Shown here: one piece after another, positions 1 to 5,319 of the stretch
How positions within the stretch are numbered: the stretch's first letter is position 1
Layout: each line of letters opens with the position of its first letter
Source: Candidatus Aminicenantota bacterium
GTDB taxonomy: Bacteria > Acidobacteriota > Aminicenantia > Aminicenantales > Saccharicenantaceae
Length of the DNA stretch: 5,319 nucleotides
Reading direction: 5' to 3'
NCBI GenBank assembly: GCA_011048485.1
Contig: DSDX01000010.1
Coordinates: forward strand, 1-5,319
Translations under genes and position numbers: made by a program
Notes under the pieces: model-generated
What the model saw: only the letters and a program-made list of their open reading frames with translations
Databases searched by the model: none
What the model was told of the DNA's origin: nothing

Positions 1-1131
1 ATAGGGCGCCGGCCGGAATTCCAGGCCGGCCTTGACGGCGGTCGTGTCCCGCAGCCCCAGGACGACGCCCTGGGTCCCGTAGTCCAGCTCGAGGCCGTAG
101 AACTCCTGGTAGACGGAGGAGAAAGCCGGATTGAGGGCGTCGCCCTCGTTCGCGGAGCTGAAGATCCAGTCGCCGAACCCGCTCCAGCGGTCCCATTGGA
201 CGTCGAGGCAGAAAGAGACCCAGGGCAAGGGCGTCAGCATGACGCCGCAGACGAGCTCGTCGGGGAGCGTCAGCCGCCCGGTCACGTCCTGGTCCCGGTA
301 GTAGAAATCGATGAGCTCGGAGATCCGCCACGACCCCCCGCCGGGGCGGGCCACCAGGGCGAAGCCCGCGTCCAGGGGCTGGAGGAAGTTGTCCGTGCCG
401 CTGTAGTCGACGGCCAGGCCCTTCTGGAATCTCGCCCCGATCCGGAGCGCCGGGCCGATCTTCCACAGCACGCCGGCCACGAAGCTCAGGCCCCGCCCGT
501 GCAGGCGATGGGCGCTGTTGATCTCGATGTCGTAGGCCATCGGATAGGCCGGGATGTTGAACGGGATCTCGTGCTGCCAGCGCAGGTTCGAGGAGATGAC
601 GTCGAGCCCGGCGCTCACGGCCAGGCCCTTGACGACCTCGACGGCCACGGCCGAGCGGAAATAGGTCGAGGTCAGCTTGTTGCGCGTGCAGACGGTCTCC
701 CCGCTCCAGCCCGGCGACCAATAGGACTCGTAGGTGTAGGGGGAGAAGAGGCCGAACGCGACGGTCACCCCGCGGACGGGCTGCCAGGCCAGGCTGTTCG
801 CCCCCATGAACTCGGACGGCTTCGACTTGTACTCGGGTCCCGCGTCCGGCCAGGCCGCGGTCAGCGCCCTGTTGCTGAAGGTGAAGTTGGTTTTGAGACG
901 GAAGCCGCCGAGGAAGGCCAGCCCGGCCGGGTTCGAAAAGAGGGCGGAAGCGTCGTCCGCCAGGGCCGTGAAGGCCCCGCCGAGGGCGGTCGCCCGGGCG
1001 CTCGGCTCGTGGAAGGTGAAGTCTTCGGCCACCAGGAGGCGCGGAGTGCCGGCGAGGACCAGGCCCAGGACCAGGACCGGAACGAGGACGGCGGCGCGGA
1101 TCGTTCGGGCGCGCAAGCGGGGGGCGTTCAT
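1..1131 (-). CDS. OmpP1/FadL-family outer-membrane transport protein, C-terminus cut by window edge
   Basis: The reading frame runs from the ATG at 1131 down to base 1 without a stop (377 codons); the C-terminal strands lie outside the window. Residues 1-35 form a signal peptide (Arg-rich start, Leu/Val core, likely cleavage after LLVA). The mature start, FHEPSARATALGGAFTA...ADDASALFSNPAG (38-70), is the FadL/toluene-channel N-terminal plug with its Asn-Pro-Ala motif (67-69). Later blocks shared with the upstream paralogue are LAWQPV (114-119), SPYTY (130-134), GVLWKI (220-225), GARFQ (232-236), QWDRWS (312-317) and DYGTQG (350-355). FadL-family proteins are outer-membrane barrels that pass long-chain fatty acids or other hydrophobic compounds; the substrate here is unknown. 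It lies 112 bases behind its paralogue, with a purine-rich leader (AAGGAAAGGAAAG, 1141-1153) as a moderate ribosome site. Compared with the paralogue it has about 16 extra residues between WIF and DYG (about 325-349). Confidence 0.9.
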   Translation of the reverse strand, partial: MNAPRLRARTIRAAVLVPVLVLGLVLAGTPRLLVAEDFTFHEPSARATALGGAFTALADDASALFSNPAGLAFLGGFRLKTNFTFSNRALTAAWPDAGPEYKSKPSEFMGANSLAWQPVRGVTVAFGLFSPYTYESYWSPGWSGETVCTRNKLTSTYFRSAVAVEVVKGLAVSAGLDVISSNLRWQHEIPFNIPAYPMAYDIEINSAHRLHGRGLSFVAGVLWKIGPALRIGARFQKGLAVDYSGTDNFLQPLDAGFALVARPGGGSWRISELIDFYYRDQDVTGRLTLPDELVCGVMLTPLPWVSFCLDVQWDRWSGFGDWIFSSANEGDALNPAFSSVYQEFYGLELDYGTQGVVLGLRDTTAVKAGLEFRPAPY

Positions 1132-1164
1132 GTCGCTTTTCTTTCCTTTCCTTTGAAGCCGGGT

Positions 1165-1173
1165 ATCTTAACA
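1165..1173 (-). promoter_or_regulatory. Possible extended -10 promoter of the second fadL-like gene
   Basis: Read on the minus strand this is TGTTAAGAT, a TG-N extended -10 element whose hexamer TAAGAT matches four of six bases of TATAAT. It would start transcription near 1158 and give a leader of about 27 bases containing the AAGGAAAGG ribosome site. No convincing -35 box is visible. The 112-base gap around it (1132-1243) shows no hairpin followed by a T-run, so read-through from the upstream fadL-like gene is equally possible. Confidence 0.3.
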
Positions 1174-1243
1174 CCGAAGCGACCCGAAGGGAAAGAGGGG
1201 ATGCAGGAGGGGAGGCAGGCTGACCGGTCCCGGTCCGCGATCC

Positions 1244-2563
1244 TCAGAGGCCGAAGCCGACGCCCACGGTGATGCCGAAACGGCGGGACCCGTAGTTCAG
1301 CTCGTACCCGGGATAGGTCGACGCGGCCGGGACGGCCGCGGCATAGCGGACGACGATGTCGAACGACAGGTCGCTGACGCGCTCGTCGCCCCCGTAGATC
1401 GAGAAGAGAGGCCCCTCGTAGCCGAGGCCGAGCGCGTAGATGTTCCGCTCGAGGTCGGGGTAGAGGAGCGTCCGGTTGGCCGCGTCGACGGAGCTGGCCA
1501 GGCGGGTGTAGCCGCCTCGCAGGGCGACATGCTTGGTGGCCCGGTACTCGAGACCCATCTTGACGCTCGTCGTGTCCTTAAGGGTCAGGGGGACGCCCTG
1601 GATGCCGTAATCCGGCTCGACGCCGGGTTCGGCGGGATAGAAGACCCATTCGCCGAAGTCGCTCCACCGGTCCCACTGGAGGTCCGCGTAGAGCGAGAGC
1701 CGCGGGAGAGGCGTCAGGGCCGCGCCGACCGCGATCTCCCGGGGCATGGTCAGCCGCCCGACGATGGCCTGGGACATGAAATAGTTGATCGGCGCGGCGG
1801 CCGCCGCGAGCGGACCGTCGTTCTTGGCCGACAGGTTGGAGGACACGTTCGTGTAGTAGATGACGCGGATCGTGTCCCCGGCCAGGTCGACGGTCACGTC
1901 GCGCTGGAACCTGGCCCCGACCTGGATCCAGGGGAAGATCTTCCACAGGACGCCGGCCGTGAGACCCGTGCCGTGGCCGTTGACCCTGTGGCGGTACTCG
2001 GCGAAAGAGATCTCGTTGAGGGGGACGTTGTGCTTCCATTCGAGCTTCGGGCTGACGAGGTCCAGGGCGCCGCTCACGGCGAAGCCTTTGAAGACCTCGA
2101 AGGCCAGGGCCGTTCGGAAATAGGACGCCCGGAAGTTGGCCGTGGTGCAGTCCGAGAAGACGCTGAAGCTCGGCGACCAGGAGACGCTGTACGTGTAAGG
2201 CGTATAGAGCCCCGCGGCGACGGTCAGGCGCTTGACGGGCTGCCAGGCCAGGGCGTGCGCGCCCCGGATCTCGTTCGAATGGGAAGACATGACCTGGCCG
2301 CTCGCCGGCCACGTGCCCTCGAGGTTCCGGTGGCCGAAGATCAGGTTGGTCTTGATCCGCAGGCCTTCGAGAAAGGCCAATCCGGCCGGATTGTAGAAGA
2401 GGGCCGTGGCGTCGTCGGCCCGGGCGGTGAAGGCGCCCCCGAGCGAAGCGGCGCGGGCCCCAGGCTCGTGGAACGAGAACTCCTGGGCTAACAGGGCCGA
2501 GGGGAGAAAGAGCATAGCGAGAGCGGTCACGGCGACGGCCGCTCTGAACGGGCATATCCTCAT
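1244..2563 (-). CDS. OmpP1/FadL-family outer-membrane transport protein, complete
   Basis: A 439-residue protein, the usual size for the FadL family. The frame stays open upstream to 2698, but the start at 2563 is preferred. It follows a full AGGAGG 7 bases upstream and begins directly with a signal peptide (MRICPFRAAV then a hydrophobic core, likely cleavage after SALLA, residue 26), whereas an earlier start would add 45 residues with no signal character. The mature N-terminus has FHEPGARAASLGGAFTA (31-47), ADDATALFYNPAG (49-61) with the family Asn-Pro-Ala motif (58-60), then LAWQPV (105-110), TPYTY (121-125), GVLWKI (204-209), QWDRWS (296-301) and DYGIQG (318-323). The C-terminus RFGITVGVGFGL alternates hydrophobic residues like a barrel-closing strand but ends in Leu rather than the usual Phe. 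The likely role is uptake of fatty acids or other hydrophobic molecules across the outer membrane, with substrate unknown. It is the first gene of a leftward pair with its paralogue. Confidence 0.93.
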   Translation of the reverse strand: MRICPFRAAVAVTALAMLFLPSALLAQEFSFHEPGARAASLGGAFTARADDATALFYNPAGLAFLEGLRIKTNLIFGHRNLEGTWPASGQVMSSHSNEIRGAHALAWQPVKRLTVAAGLYTPYTYSVSWSPSFSVFSDCTTANFRASYFRTALAFEVFKGFAVSGALDLVSPKLEWKHNVPLNEISFAEYRHRVNGHGTGLTAGVLWKIFPWIQVGARFQRDVTVDLAGDTIRVIYYTNVSSNLSAKNDGPLAAAAAPINYFMSQAIVGRLTMPREIAVGAALTPLPRLSLYADLQWDRWSDFGEWVFYPAEPGVEPDYGIQGVPLTLKDTTSVKMGLEYRATKHVALRGGYTRLASSVDAANRTLLYPDLERNIYALGLGYEGPLFSIYGGDERVSDLSFDIVVRYAAAVPAASTYPGYELNYGSRRFGITVGVGFGL

Positions 2564-2570
2564 GGCGTCG

Positions 2571-2577
2571 TCCTCCT
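2571..2577 (-). promoter_or_regulatory. Strong Shine-Dalgarno of the complete fadL-like gene
   Basis: The minus strand reads AGGAGGA, with 7 bases before the ATG at 2563. This perfect match at ideal spacing decides the start codon over in-frame upstream ATGs such as the one at 2698. Confidence 0.85.
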
Positions 2578-2586
2578 GAAAGAGCG

Positions 2587-2595
2587 ATTGTAGCA
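2587..2595 (-). promoter_or_regulatory. Extended -10 promoter for the fadL-like pair
   Basis: The minus strand reads TGCTACAAT: a TG-N extension followed by TACAAT, five of six matches to TATAAT. Transcription would begin around 2580, giving a short leader of about 14-17 bases that consists mostly of the AGGAGG ribosome site. A -35 box is poor (best is TGGAAC at a 19-base spacing), which is acceptable for an extended -10 promoter. It is one of two outward-facing promoters in the 133-base divergent region. Confidence 0.5.
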
Positions 2596-2634
2596 CAGGG
2601 AGCCCTCGAGAGTTCCAGTAAAATCGTTTCCGCC

Positions 2635-2660
2635 CGGCCCGCGGCCCGGCCTCGGCTCGG
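2635..2660. repeat. Short GC-rich direct repeats in the divergent promoter region
   Basis: Two adjoining copies of CGGCCCG (2635-2641 and 2642-2648) are followed by two adjoining copies of CTCGG (2651-2655 and 2656-2660). They lie just upstream of the proposed -35 box at 2662, where an activator or repressor could bind. In DNA this GC-rich such repeats also arise by chance, so a regulatory role is only a suggestion. Confidence 0.25.
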
Positions 2661-2661
2661 G

Positions 2662-2690
2662 TTGTATGCCGCCTCGATAACGGATATAAA
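2662..2690 (+). promoter_or_regulatory. Promoter of the CBM9-sulfatase operon, predicted leaderless start
   Basis: TTGTAT (2662-2667), 17 bases, then TATAAA (2685-2690) forms a sigma-70-like promoter. The -10 box matches five of six consensus bases, the -35 box keeps TTG, and the spacer is optimal. The AT-rich patch ATATAAAT stands out in GC-rich surroundings. Counting 7 bases from the end of the -10 box puts the transcription start at 2697, the A of the start codon, so the message would have no 5' leader. This fits the absence of a clear Shine-Dalgarno before that gene. Confidence 0.5.
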
Positions 2691-2696
2691 TGGGGC

Positions 2697-3581
2697 ATGG
2701 CCCGTTACGGATGCGCCGAGGGCGAGCTGGCCCACTACACGTGTTACCGAACCAAGCACAAGTTCGCGATCGACGGCGACCTCGACAAGCCGGCCTGGCG
2801 GGAGGCGCCTAAGTCGGCCCGTTTCGTCGACCTCGTGACCGGTGTCCCCGGTTTTCTGGAAACGCGCATGGCCTCGCTCTGGGACGACGAGTGCCTCTAT
2901 GTCGCCTTCTGGGTCGGCGAGCCCGACGTCCGGGCCCGGCTTACGGAGCGCGACTCGCTCGTGTGGATGGAGAACGACGTCGAGGTCTTCATCGGCGGCG
3001 AGGACTGCTACTACGAGTTCGAGATGAACGCCCTGGGCACGGTCTACGAGGTCTTCTACATCTGGCGGGACGCCCTGAAGGAGGGAAGCCGCTTCGACCT
3101 CCCGGAGTTCGACCTGCGGTCACGCGACGTCGATGTCCTCGGCGGCTTCCAGGACGGAATGCGCTACGGCAAGCACCCCCGGGGCAAGCGCTGGGCCTTT
3201 AGGGACTGGGACCTGCCCGGCCTGCGGGCCGCGGCCCGGGTCCAGGGCACGCTCAACGATCCGTCCGACGTCGACGAGGGCTGGACGGCCGAGATCGCCT
3301 TCCCCTGGCGCGGTCTCGAACATCTGGCGGGGGGCCGAGCCCTGCCGCCGCGGGACGGCGACGTCTGGCGCCTGGACTTCTCGCGTTTCGAGCTGCTTGA
3401 ATCCTGCGGCGCCACGGCCGAGCCCCACCCCGGCTGGGCCCTCAACCGGCACGGCGTCTACGACTCCCACATCCCCGAATGCTTCTCTTACGTCCACTTG
3501 TCGGGATTGGACGCGGCCGAGGTTTCGGGGCTGCGGAGCGGGAAGACCGGTCCGGCTACAAAGAGAACTCTGAGGAAGTGA
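2697..3581 (+). CDS. CBM9-like carbohydrate-binding domain protein without signal peptide
   Basis: A 294-residue protein resembling the carbohydrate-binding family 9-like group. The hallmark start is FAIDGDLDKPAWREAP (23-38), with Ile-Asp-Gly, Leu-Asp and Pro-Ala-Trp. Next come SLWDDECLYVAFWVGEPDV (60-78), the NDVEVFIGG strand (93-101), CYYEFEMNALGTVYEVFY (104-121) and GWTAEIAFPW (195-204). The end, HPGWALNRHGVYDSHIPE followed by FSYVHLSG, is also typical. Such domains are beta-sandwiches that bind sugars in glycan-degrading enzymes or stand alone; the ligand here cannot be read from sequence. The start is fixed: no ATG, GTG or TTG lies in frame between the upstream TAA (2619-2621) and this ATG, so no signal peptide can be added. 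There is no good ribosome site, in line with the leaderless promoter upstream. It is the first gene of the operon, and its last codons carry the sulfatase ribosome site. The tail after about residue 270 is Lys/Arg/Ser/Gly-rich and probably disordered. Confidence 0.87.
   Translation: MARYGCAEGELAHYTCYRTKHKFAIDGDLDKPAWREAPKSARFVDLVTGVPGFLETRMASLWDDECLYVAFWVGEPDVRARLTERDSLVWMENDVEVFIGGEDCYYEFEMNALGTVYEVFYIWRDALKEGSRFDLPEFDLRSRDVDVLGGFQDGMRYGKHPRGKRWAFRDWDLPGLRAAARVQGTLNDPSDVDEGWTAEIAFPWRGLEHLAGGRALPPRDGDVWRLDFSRFELLESCGATAEPHPGWALNRHGVYDSHIPECFSYVHLSGLDAAEVSGLRSGKTGPATKRTLRK
3572..3578 (+). promoter_or_regulatory. Shine-Dalgarno of the sulfatase inside the CBM9-like gene
   Basis: GAGGAAG sits in the last codons before the TGA of the CBM9-like gene, 9 bases upstream of the sulfatase ATG at 3588. 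It supports that start over the in-frame ATG at 3648, which has no comparable site, and implies coupled translation of the two genes. Confidence 0.7.
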
Positions 3582-3587
3582 ACAGCC

Positions 3588-5228
3588 ATGAGCGACAAGT
3601 CGAAGAACGGAGAATGCGCCCCCGGTCCGGCTGCGTTGCCGGCCGGCATGAACGGACGAGCGCCCCGGTGCCCGCTCCCGAGCGCCCTTTCGCGGCGCGA
3701 GTTCATGCGCTCGGCTTCGCTCGCCGCGCTGGCGGCGGCCTCGCCGGTGTTCGCGCCGGGATGCGCCAAGCCGGCCCGGTCCGCCCGGCCCAACATCGTC
3801 CTTATCTACGCCGACGACCTCGGCTACGGCGACGTCGGCTGCTACGGCGCCGACAAGGTCCCGACGCCCGCGATCGACGCCCTGGCCGCCCGGGGCCTGC
3901 GCTTCACTAACGCCCACTCGCCCGCGGCGACCTGCACCCCCTCGCGCTACGCCCTTCTCACCGGCGAATACGCCTGGCGCCGCGAGGGCACCGGCATCGC
4001 CGCCGGCGACGCCAACCTGATCATCGAACCCGGCCGCCGGACCCTGGCCTCGATGCTGCGGGACGCCGGCTACGCGACGGGCGTCGTCGGCAAGTGGCAC
4101 CTCGGTTTGGGCCAGGGCAGGATCGACTGGAACGGCGGGATCCGGCCCGGTCCGGCCGAGATCGGCTTTGACTATTCCTACCTCATACCCGCCACCGGCG
4201 ATCGGGTGCCCTGCGTCTACGTCGAGAACGGCCGCGTCGTCGGCCTGGACCCGGCCGACCCCATCCGGGTGAGCTTCGGGGAGCCGGTCGGCGACGAACC
4301 AACCGGCAAGAGCCACCCGGGGCTCCTCAGGATGCGGCCGAGCCACGGCCACGACCAGACCATCGTCAACGGCGTCAGCCGGATCGGTTACATGAGCGGC
4401 GGCGCGGCGGCGCGCTGGGTCGACGAGGACATGGCCGACACGATCACGGGCAAGGCGGTCTCGTTCATCGAGCGGAACGCGGCCGGGCCGTTCTTCCTCT
4501 ATTTCGCCACCCACGACATCCATGTGCCGCGCCTGCCGCACCCGCGCTTCGCCGGCGCGAGCGGGCTCGGGCCGCGCGGCGACGCCATCGTCGAGTTCGA
4601 CTGGTCGGTCGGGGAGATCGTCCGGGCGCTCGACCGGCTGGGCCTGGCGGACAAGACGCTCTTCGTCTTCACCAGCGACAACGGCCCGGTCGTCGACGAC
4701 GGCTACGAGGACCAAGCGGTCGAGCTCCTCGACGGGCACGCGCCGTCGGGGCCGCTGCGCGGCGGCAAGTACAGCGCCTTCGACGCCGGGACGCGCGTCC
4801 CGTTCGTCGTCAGGTGGCCCGGGAAGGTCGAGCCGGGAACGTCGGACGCGCTCGTCTCCCAAGTCGATTTCCTGGCCTCGTTCGCCGCGCTCACGGGAAG
4901 GACGCTCGGCGCCGGCGAGGCCCCGGACAGCTTCGACCTCTCGGCGGCGCTCCTGGGCCGGGACCGCGAGGGCCGCGACCACCTCGTCGAGCAGGCCGGG
5001 ACCCTGTCCCTCATCGAGGGGCGCTGGAAGTACATCGCCCCGAGCGCCGGGCCGGCCACCAACGCCAACGTCGCGATCGAGCTCGGCAACTCGCCCGACC
5101 CCCAGCTCTACGACCTCGAGACCGACATCGGCGAGACGCGGAACCTGGCCTCGGAGCGGCCCGAGATCGTCGAGCGCCTGGCCGCCCGGCTCGAAGCCAT
5201 CCGCCGGGCCGGCCGCTCGCGAGGATAG
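3588..5228 (+). CDS. Tat-exported Cys-type sulfatase (arylsulfatase A-like, formylglycine-dependent)
   Basis: A 546-residue type I sulfatase that hydrolyses sulfate esters, probably in the periplasm or on the cell surface. The N-terminus has SRREFM (35-40), a twin-arginine signal, then an Ala/Leu core to about residue 57. The sequence APGC (56-59) could be a weak lipobox. The catalytic core starts with NIVLIYADDLGYGD (69-82); Asp76 and Asp77 are metal ligands. The activation motif CTPSRYALLTG (116-126) supplies Cys116, which must be oxidised to formylglycine, and Arg120. Other active-site matches are GKWHLG (Lys169, His171), ATHDIH (His309), TSDNGP (Asp364, Asn365) and GGK (Lys394). The C-terminal subdomain ends with QLYDLETDIGETRNLA, as is usual in the family. 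No catalytic residue appears missing. By recall it resembles the S1_15 subfamily, which acts on sulfated sugars, but the substrate is not established. It starts 6 bases after the CBM9-like gene. The Cys-activating enzyme (FGE or anSME) is not in the window. Confidence 0.95.
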   Translation: MSDKSKNGECAPGPAALPAGMNGRAPRCPLPSALSRREFMRSASLAALAAASPVFAPGCAKPARSARPNIVLIYADDLGYGDVGCYGADKVPTPAIDALAARGLRFTNAHSPAATCTPSRYALLTGEYAWRREGTGIAAGDANLIIEPGRRTLASMLRDAGYATGVVGKWHLGLGQGRIDWNGGIRPGPAEIGFDYSYLIPATGDRVPCVYVENGRVVGLDPADPIRVSFGEPVGDEPTGKSHPGLLRMRPSHGHDQTIVNGVSRIGYMSGGAAARWVDEDMADTITGKAVSFIERNAAGPFFLYFATHDIHVPRLPHPRFAGASGLGPRGDAIVEFDWSVGEIVRALDRLGLADKTLFVFTSDNGPVVDDGYEDQAVELLDGHAPSGPLRGGKYSAFDAGTRVPFVVRWPGKVEPGTSDALVSQVDFLASFAALTGRTLGAGEAPDSFDLSAALLGRDREGRDHLVEQAGTLSLIEGRWKYIAPSAGPATNANVAIELGNSPDPQLYDLETDIGETRNLASERPEIVERLAARLEAIRRAGRSRG

Positions 5229-5232
5229 GAGG
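5227..5232 (+). promoter_or_regulatory. Shine-Dalgarno overlapping the sulfatase stop codon
   Basis: AGGAGG shares two bases with the sulfatase TAG (5226-5228) and lies 4 bases before the next ATG at 5237. The perfect site fixes the start of the downstream gene. The overlap points to translational coupling, although the spacing is slightly short. Confidence 0.7.
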
Positions 5233-5236
5233 ACCG

Positions 5237-5319
5237 ATGCAGCAAGCTCGTGCCGTTCTCCGGAGATCCGTTGCGGCCGCCGTCCTGGCCGTGCTCCTCG
5301 CGTGGCCCGGGCCCGCGCG
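5237..5319 (+). CDS. Exported protein of unknown function, only the signal peptide is in the window
   Basis: Only 27 complete codons are visible. They read as a secretion signal: a positively charged start (MQQARAVLRRS) followed by a hydrophobic Ala/Val/Leu core (about residues 12-22) and the small/Pro-rich sequence WPGPA, where cleavage may occur. There is no twin-arginine motif of the SRRxFLK type and no lipobox before the edge. It begins 8 bases after the sulfatase stop behind a perfect AGGAGG, so it belongs to the same operon. By position it may be another secreted glycan-processing protein or sulfatase, but the visible part says nothing about function. Confidence 0.7.
   Translation, partial: MQQARAVLRRSVAAAVLAVLLAWPGPA

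Noticed and set aside
1222..1235. Possible terminator hairpin after the complete fadL-like gene (palindrome GACCGGTC and neighbouring repeat)
   Set aside because: The palindrome is only 8 bases with no loop, and no T-run follows on the minus strand, so it does not form a credible rho-independent terminator.
196..1272. A 358-codon plus-strand open frame
   Set aside because: It is the antisense shadow of the partial fadL-like gene, which has a signal peptide, family motifs and a close paralogue. The plus-strand product is low-complexity (Gly, Arg, Asp, Glu) without motifs.
1529..2491. A 320-codon plus-strand open frame
   Set aside because: It is antisense to the complete fadL-like gene and similar in composition to the 196-1272 shadow, which follows from the paralogy of the two real genes beneath them rather than from a real protein family.
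2564..2698. N-terminal extension of the complete fadL-like protein by 45 residues
   Set aside because: The extension has no signal character, would overlap the divergent gene start, and would ignore the perfect AGGAGG 7 bases before the ATG at 2563.
3120..4982. A 620-codon open frame on the minus strand across the CBM9-like and sulfatase genes
   Set aside because: It lies antisense to two genes with strong family motifs. Its translation is Arg/Ala/Val/Asp/Gly-rich with no recognisable domain, as expected when the opposite strand of high-GC coding DNA is read in a stop-poor frame.

Overview
This is a GC-rich window (roughly two thirds G+C by eye, with G or C at most third codon positions) from a diderm bacterium. 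Two genes encode FadL-type outer-membrane beta-barrels, which implies an outer membrane. A sulfatase carries a twin-arginine export signal and sits behind a family-9-like carbohydrate-binding protein. This gene mix would suit Acidobacteriota (including the Aminicenantia), Planctomycetota or a related free-living polysaccharide-degrading lineage. That placement is inference; no rRNA or other marker gene is present.

Layout. The left half (1-2563) is on the minus strand and holds two consecutive genes for OmpP1/FadL-family proteins. The promoter-proximal copy (1244-2563, 439 residues) is complete. The second copy (1131 down to base 1) is open over 377 codons and loses its C-terminus at the window edge. 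The two proteins are clearly paralogous. They are 112 bases apart, and each has an extended -10-like element upstream.

The 133-base region 2564-2696 is a divergent promoter region. It drives the fadL pair leftwards and a second operon rightwards.

The right half (2697-5319) is a tightly packed plus-strand operon. It contains a CBM9-like protein of 294 residues with no signal peptide (2697-3581), a Cys-type (formylglycine) sulfatase of 546 residues with a twin-arginine signal (3588-5228), and the first 27 codons of another apparently exported protein (5237 onward). Gaps of 6 and 8 bases and good Shine-Dalgarno sequences, the second overlapping the sulfatase stop codon, indicate co-transcription and probably coupled translation.

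Taken together, the right-hand operon looks like part of a system for desulfating and handling a sulfated glycan or similar organosulfate. The left-hand pair would move hydrophobic compounds across the outer membrane. Nothing in the sequence ties the two halves together beyond the shared intergenic region. I found no RNA genes, mobile elements, CRISPR arrays or clear rho-independent terminators, and no gene-free stretch reaches 300 bases. The most unusual points are a predicted transcription start exactly on the ATG of the CBM9-like gene (a leaderless mRNA) and that protein's lack of any export signal although it is encoded beside an exported sulfatase.
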